From: CAZJYI01 sp964550025
GTDB lineage: Bacteria > Verrucomicrobiota > Kiritimatiellia > UBA8416 > CAYOBW01
Length of the DNA: 45,928 bases
Assembly: GCA_964550025.1 (NCBI GenBank)
Contig: CAZJYI010000090.1
Span: forward strand, 1-45,928
Direction: 5' to 3'
Shown here: positions 42,527 through 45,928 of the stretch, piece after piece
How the letters are laid out: every line of letters begins with the position of its first letter
Numbering within the stretch: position 1 is the stretch's first letter
Translations under genes and position numbers: made by a program
The notes under the pieces: model-generated
Told to the model about the DNA's origin: nothing
What the model saw: the letters and a program-made list of their open reading frames with translations, nothing else
Databases searched by the model: none

Positions 42527-44491
42527 TCAGTCGTAGATTCTGCCTTCGCGGAAAGCCGCCCACGCGGTCTCGAACCACAGGTCGGTTTCCGGTATGGGCC
42601 GGCATGGCACCCAGGTGTTGGAAATGGCTCCGTCCCGTTCGACTTGTGTTTCCTGTACCTTTTCGCGAAAAGCCATGTTCTCCGGCTCGAAATTCCAGGC
42701 GTCGCCAAGGCGGTCGTGGATCTTGCCGCCAGCCGTACTCGTGACCAGGGCGGAACCGCGACTGCCCAGCTCACTCTTGACGGCAAACAACACAGCCTCC
42801 AGGTAGACGCGGTGGGCAAAGCACAGGTGCCGGTTGCGCAATGCCTCGCGCAGGTCCCCGCGTTCCGCTATCCGGTTGCCCGCCGCATCCAGGGCGTTCC
42901 ACTGTGTTCGGGCGTCGGCAACGGCCGTTTCGAGCTCGTCGCGCGACCGGACATGCGCCGCCGCCCGGCTCATGCGCCGCTGGAACGCATCGCGAGCTTC
43001 GCGCCAGGTCTGCTTGGCGGACCGGCATGTCTCGACCCAGTCCAGGAGCGACGCCATGGCCGTCTCCGCGGCCGTTCTGAACGTGTCGTCGTCCAGCGAC
43101 GCGTCGGAGTAGCGGGCGGCAATGAAATCCGCGGCACGGACCCCGCCGACCTGGCCGGAGTTGAGCGCCGCGCCGCCGGGACGGTAGGCGCCGTGCGAGC
43201 CGTTCACCTCGCCGACGGGAAACAGGTGCCTGATGTTGACGCTTTCCCACCAGTGGTTGGCCGCCAGGCCGCCGTTGTTGTGCTGCGCGCAAACGGCGAT
43301 CTCGAGCGGATCGGAAGTGATGTCGATCCCGTGGTCCCGATACAACGCAATGGCGCCGGGATTCATCGCCTCCAGGCGGGCAATGGGTGTCTCCTGCAGG
43401 CCCTGGGAGTTATCGAGATATGACCTGGCCTCATCGCTGAGCCCGTCGAAGGCGAACCCCTCCGGATTCTCGCGGAAGTCGAGAAAGACGCGCCGCCCTT
43501 TGCACACGGTCTCGATGTAGACAAGGATATCAATGATCGAGGAACCCCCGGCCGCTTTGCGGGAGTCGAACGGCCACTGGTACCCCTTGAGAAAGACCAT
43601 GGAGTGCATCTCGCCGGGCGTGTCGAAGTACTCCCCCAGGAACTCGCGCGGACCGCTCTCGCCGTCGGCTTCGGTGCTGACGAACTTCGGCACGACCTGC
43701 ATGTAGGTTCCGGAGACGTTCCAACGGAACTTCGTGGAGGCCATCCCGTACTGGGACTCGGGCAGGTTTTGTGCGCGCGCCCCGGCCATCAGCGCCAGTC
43801 CGATGGCACCCGTATGCACCTCCGGGTAGACGCTCGTCTTGTACAGCCCCCCCGGTCCGCCGACGGCCAGAACGACATTCTCGGCCCACAAAGCCACCAG
43901 GTTCTCGTCCGCATCAAGAGCAATCGCGCCGGCCACCCGGCGCCCGCCGCCGTCGTCCGCGACGAGAAGGCTGACCACGTCCGTGTTCTCCTCGACCGGA
44001 ATGCCGAACTCCCGCACGCGGCGGATGAGGGCGCGGCACATCTCGCGCGACGTGTAGGGGCCGATCGAGGTCGCCCGCTGCCGGGGGTCGTGGTCTGTCT
44101 TGTAGCCGACGAATTGGCCGTAGGCATCCTGCGGAAACGGCACGCCGATGTTGACGAGGTGAAGGAACCCCCGCGCCGAAAGGGCGGCTTCGACCAGCGC
44201 CAGGTCGCCGTGCATGCTGCCGCCGGCAAAATAGTTCTCGGCCATACTGCGCGGGGCGTCGGCATCCTCGCCGCACAGGGCAAGCTTGTAGTACGTCTGC
44301 TTGTCGCTGCCGGTATTGATGGACGTACCCTTGTCCAGCCCCTCGGTCACGATGAGGACGTCGTCCAGGCCGCGGGTCCGGAGCTGGACGGCCGCGTTGA
44401 GTCCCGACGCGCCGCTGCCGATGACCAGCGTGTGGACCTGCGTCACCGGCAACACCCGCCCGTTGCCGAGTTGTATCTCCGTCTTCTCCAC
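42527..44491 (-). CDS. Fumarate-reductase/succinate-dehydrogenase-type FAD flavoprotein
   Basis: Protein of 654 residues, GTG 44491, with GGGAG five bases upstream. The FAD-binding loop VIGSGASGLNAA is at 23-34. INTGSDKQTYY, HGDLALVEAAL and the C-terminal flavin block HNNGGLAANHWW...LFPVGEVNGSHGAYRPGGAALNSGQVGG (about 408-455) match flavoproteins of the FRD/SDH and L-aspartate oxidase group. No signal peptide, so it is cytoplasmic. No iron-sulfur or membrane subunit gene is adjacent, so it is unlikely to be a respiratory complex II. Adjacent SDR (11 bases) suggests a shared catabolic step. Substrate unknown. Confidence 0.85.
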   Translation of the reverse strand: MEKTEIQLGNGRVLPVTQVHTLVIGSGASGLNAAVQLRTRGLDDVLIVTEGLDKGTSINTGSDKQTYYKLALCGEDADAPRSMAENYFAGGSMHGDLALVEAALSARGFLHLVNIGVPFPQDAYGQFVGYKTDHDPRQRATSIGPYTSREMCRALIRRVREFGIPVEENTDVVSLLVADDGGGRRVAGAIALDADENLVALWAENVVLAVGGPGGLYKTSVYPEVHTGAIGLALMAGARAQNLPESQYGMASTKFRWNVSGTYMQVVPKFVSTEADGESGPREFLGEYFDTPGEMHSMVFLKGYQWPFDSRKAAGGSSIIDILVYIETVCKGRRVFLDFRENPEGFAFDGLSDEARSYLDNSQGLQETPIARLEAMNPGAIALYRDHGIDITSDPLEIAVCAQHNNGGLAANHWWESVNIRHLFPVGEVNGSHGAYRPGGAALNSGQVGGVRAADFIAARYSDASLDDDTFRTAAETAMASLLDWVETCRSAKQTWREARDAFQRRMSRAAAHVRSRDELETAVADARTQWNALDAAGNRIAERGDLREALRNRHLCFAHRVYLEAVLFAVKSELGSRGSALVTSTAGGKIHDRLGDAWNFEPENMAFREKVQETQVERDGAISNTWVPCRPIPETDLWFETAWAAFREGRIYD

Positions 44492-44540
44492 GTGTTCTCC
44501 CTTGTGCGTGCCGGGCCCAAACCAAAACGACTCAGCCTAA

Positions 44541-44610
44541 ATGGCCACAGAAGTCACAAAACTCACAAAAGGAGAGGGCCTCCTCTGTGCATTTTGTGCC
44601 TCTTGTGGCG
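44541..44610. repeat. Dispersed TGGCCACA / TTTTGTGGC inverted element, copy 2
   Basis: The left arm (ATGGCCACAGAAGTCACAAA..., 44541-44572) and right arm (44581-44610, GCATTTTGTGCCTCTTGTGG) are imperfect inverted copies. The same ends occur at 14609-14733. It lies between the Gfo/Idh/MocA and flavoprotein genes. Confidence 0.65.
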
Positions 44611-44640
44611 AATTCCAAGCTCATTGCTGAGTCATTCCGG

Positions 44641-45801
44641 CTACGCCTCGAGCGGTGGCAGATCGATCCAGGCCCGCTGCTGCCAGGACTCTATTCCCTT
44701 CTCCGCAAGCTGAACGCCCTTGGCGCCTTCGAGCAGGTTCCAGCGGAAAGGCTCGTCCGTCACCATGTGCCTGAGGAACAGTTCCCACTGCGCACGGAAG
44801 GCGTTCGGATAGTCCTGCTGCTCGGGAACCTTCATCCAGCCCTCGAAGAAATCGATCGGCTGCTCGATATCCGGGTTCCACACCGGCTTCGGCGTCGCGC
44901 CGTACGGCTGCACCCGGCAGTCCCGCAGCCCAACCACGGCCGACCCGCGCGTCCCGTCAACCTGCACGGTCAACAGGTCGTCGCGGCGGACGCGCACGCA
45001 CCACGACGAGTTGAAATGCGCGATGACGCCGTTCTCCAATTCGAACGTGGCATAGGCGGCGTCATCGGCCGTACAGGCATAGGTGTTCCCCTGCTCGTCG
45101 ACGCGCTCCGGAATATGCGTTGCGCCGGTGCAGTTCACGGCCTTGATGGCGCCGAACGTGTTGTCGACCAGGTAGCGCCAGTGGCACAGCATGTCGAGAA
45201 TGATACCGCCGCCTTCTTCCTTGCGGTAGTTCCATGAAGGGCGGTTCGGGGGAACGATGTCGCCTTCGAACACCCAGTATCCGAACTCGCCCCGCACGGC
45301 GAAGATCCGGCCGAAAAAGCCGGTATCGATCAGGTTCTTCAGCTTGACGAACCCCGGCAGCCAGAGCTTGTCCTGAACGACGCCGTTCTTGCGGCCCGCG
45401 GCAACGGCCAGCCGGTAGAGCTCGAGCGCATCCCCGGTGTTGATGGCCGTCGGCTTCTCGCAGTAGATGTGTTTGCCCGCGGCAATAGCGGCTTTCACGG
45501 CGTCAACCCGGCGGTTGGTTGTCTGGGCGTCGAAGTAGAGGGTGTAGTCGTCGTCCGACAGCGCTTCCGCGACATCTGTCGTCCACTTGGCAATGCCGGA
45601 GCGTTCGGAGAGCTTGCGCAGTTTGGTGGGGTTGCGCCCGACGAGGATGGGGTCCGGCATGATGAACTCCGTCTCGCTCAGCTTGATGCCGCCCTCTTCG
45701 ATGATCGGAACGATGGAGCGCAACAGGTGCTGGTTCGTGCCCATGCGCCCGGTTACCCCGTTCATGATAATGCCGATCCTGTGTATCTTTGCGTCAGCCA
45801 T
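44641..45801 (-). CDS. Gfo/Idh/MocA-family oxidoreductase
   Basis: Protein of 386 residues, typical of the family, with GAGGGG before the ATG. The Rossmann part begins HRIGIIMNGVTGRMG, and the hallmark CEKPTA (Glu115-Lys116-Pro117) is present, as is the C-terminal GGGIILDMLCHWRYLVDNTFG. These enzymes use NAD(P) to oxidise or reduce sugars and cyclitols, or to hydrolyse glycosides by a redox route. No signal peptide. It is the first gene of the minus-strand set with the flavoprotein and SDR, though a 149-base gap holding a repeat lies before the flavoprotein. Confidence 0.9.
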   Translation of the reverse strand: MADAKIHRIGIIMNGVTGRMGTNQHLLRSIVPIIEEGGIKLSETEFIMPDPILVGRNPTKLRKLSERSGIAKWTTDVAEALSDDDYTLYFDAQTTNRRVDAVKAAIAAGKHIYCEKPTAINTGDALELYRLAVAAGRKNGVVQDKLWLPGFVKLKNLIDTGFFGRIFAVRGEFGYWVFEGDIVPPNRPSWNYRKEEGGGIILDMLCHWRYLVDNTFGAIKAVNCTGATHIPERVDEQGNTYACTADDAAYATFELENGVIAHFNSSWCVRVRRDDLLTVQVDGTRGSAVVGLRDCRVQPYGATPKPVWNPDIEQPIDFFEGWMKVPEQQDYPNAFRAQWELFLRHMVTDEPFRWNLLEGAKGVQLAEKGIESWQQRAWIDLPPLEA

Positions 45802-45873
45802 AGTCAGCCCCTCGGTCTTGTTTCTTGGAACGGGCCCCGGGGCCCGAATCGCAAATCTCAGATTTCAAATCTC

Positions 45874-45928
45874 AAATCCCGCATCGCACATCTCGCATCT
45901 GAGATCTGAAATCCCGCATCGCACATCT
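45874..45928. repeat. Direct repeat running off the window end
   Basis: AAATCCCGCATCGCACATCT occurs at 45874-45893 and again at 45909-45928, a 35-base period. The flanking DNA (45848-45908) is made of related short words (AAATCTCA, GATTTCAAATC, CATCTGAGATCTGAAATC). The array reaches the last base, so its full size is unknown. Confidence 0.75.

Overview
The window is GC-rich bacterial DNA with 28 supportable protein genes and no rRNA, tRNA or CRISPR array that I could recognise. The gene content suggests a member of the PVC group, most likely Kiritimatiellota or a close relative (Lentisphaerota, Planctomycetota). Reasons: Tat-exported sulfatase and FAD oxidoreductase, two GH95 alpha-L-fucosidase-type enzymes, three secreted proteins resembling the hydrazine synthase alpha subunit (beta-propeller plus CxxCH motifs), LamG/DUF2341/GEVED/FG-GAP secreted proteins, and a 1985-residue protein whose C-terminus carries the PHWWL...DTDPTNAS-type region common in Kiritimatiellota. 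The taxonomic call is inference from gene content.

Layout. 72-5742 (minus): a run of three exported genes (FAD oxidoreductase-DUF2341-LamG fusion, nucleoside-hydrolase-like protein, Tat FAD oxidoreductase). 5891-8221 (minus): first GH95. 8514-12365 (plus): HzsA-like protein and a sulfatase 24 bases apart. 12561-13784 (minus): bacteriohemerythrin and a Phd/VapC-type toxin-antitoxin pair. 13854-19636 (minus): LamG coiled-coil protein, HzsA-like protein fused to a formylglycine-generating-enzyme (FGE)-fold domain, and an F5/8C-like protein. 19924-27885 (plus): pyruvate-decarboxylase-type enzyme, second GH95, secreted retropepsin-like protease and a third HzsA-like protein with three CxxCH motifs. 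28125-34082 (minus): giant protein with 21 FG-GAP repeats arranged as 3 x 7. 34333-35121 (minus): folE2. 35230-37477 (plus): unknown exported protein, STN-like protein and LpxL-type acyltransferase. 37515-38176 (minus): PIN/RHH toxin-antitoxin pair. 38396-40728 (plus): ketosynthase plus a ketosynthase-like partner without the active-site cysteine (chain-length-factor-like). 40729-41717: a 1-kb gene-free stretch packed with inverted repeats. 41718-45801 (minus): SDR, fumarate-reductase-type flavoprotein and a Gfo/Idh/MocA oxidoreductase.

How the parts may work together. The GH95 enzymes, sulfatase and exported oxidoreductases fit breakdown of sulfated, fucose-containing polysaccharide outside the cytoplasm. 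The SDR, flavoprotein and Gfo/Idh/MocA enzymes would fit oxidation of the released sugars. The three HzsA-like proteins recur beside these genes and are the least understood part of the window. Separately, LpxL-type acyltransferase, ketosynthase and chain-length-factor-like genes look like a fragment of a type II fatty-acid/polyketide lipid pathway (aryl-polyene-like), but no ACP, dehydratase or adenylation gene is visible here.

Several gaps contain dispersed or palindromic repeats, some of them shared between distant gaps. Both toxin-antitoxin pairs have the same promoter layout: TTGACA, 17-bp spacer, a -10 covered by a palindrome, and a start codon so close that the transcript should be almost leaderless.
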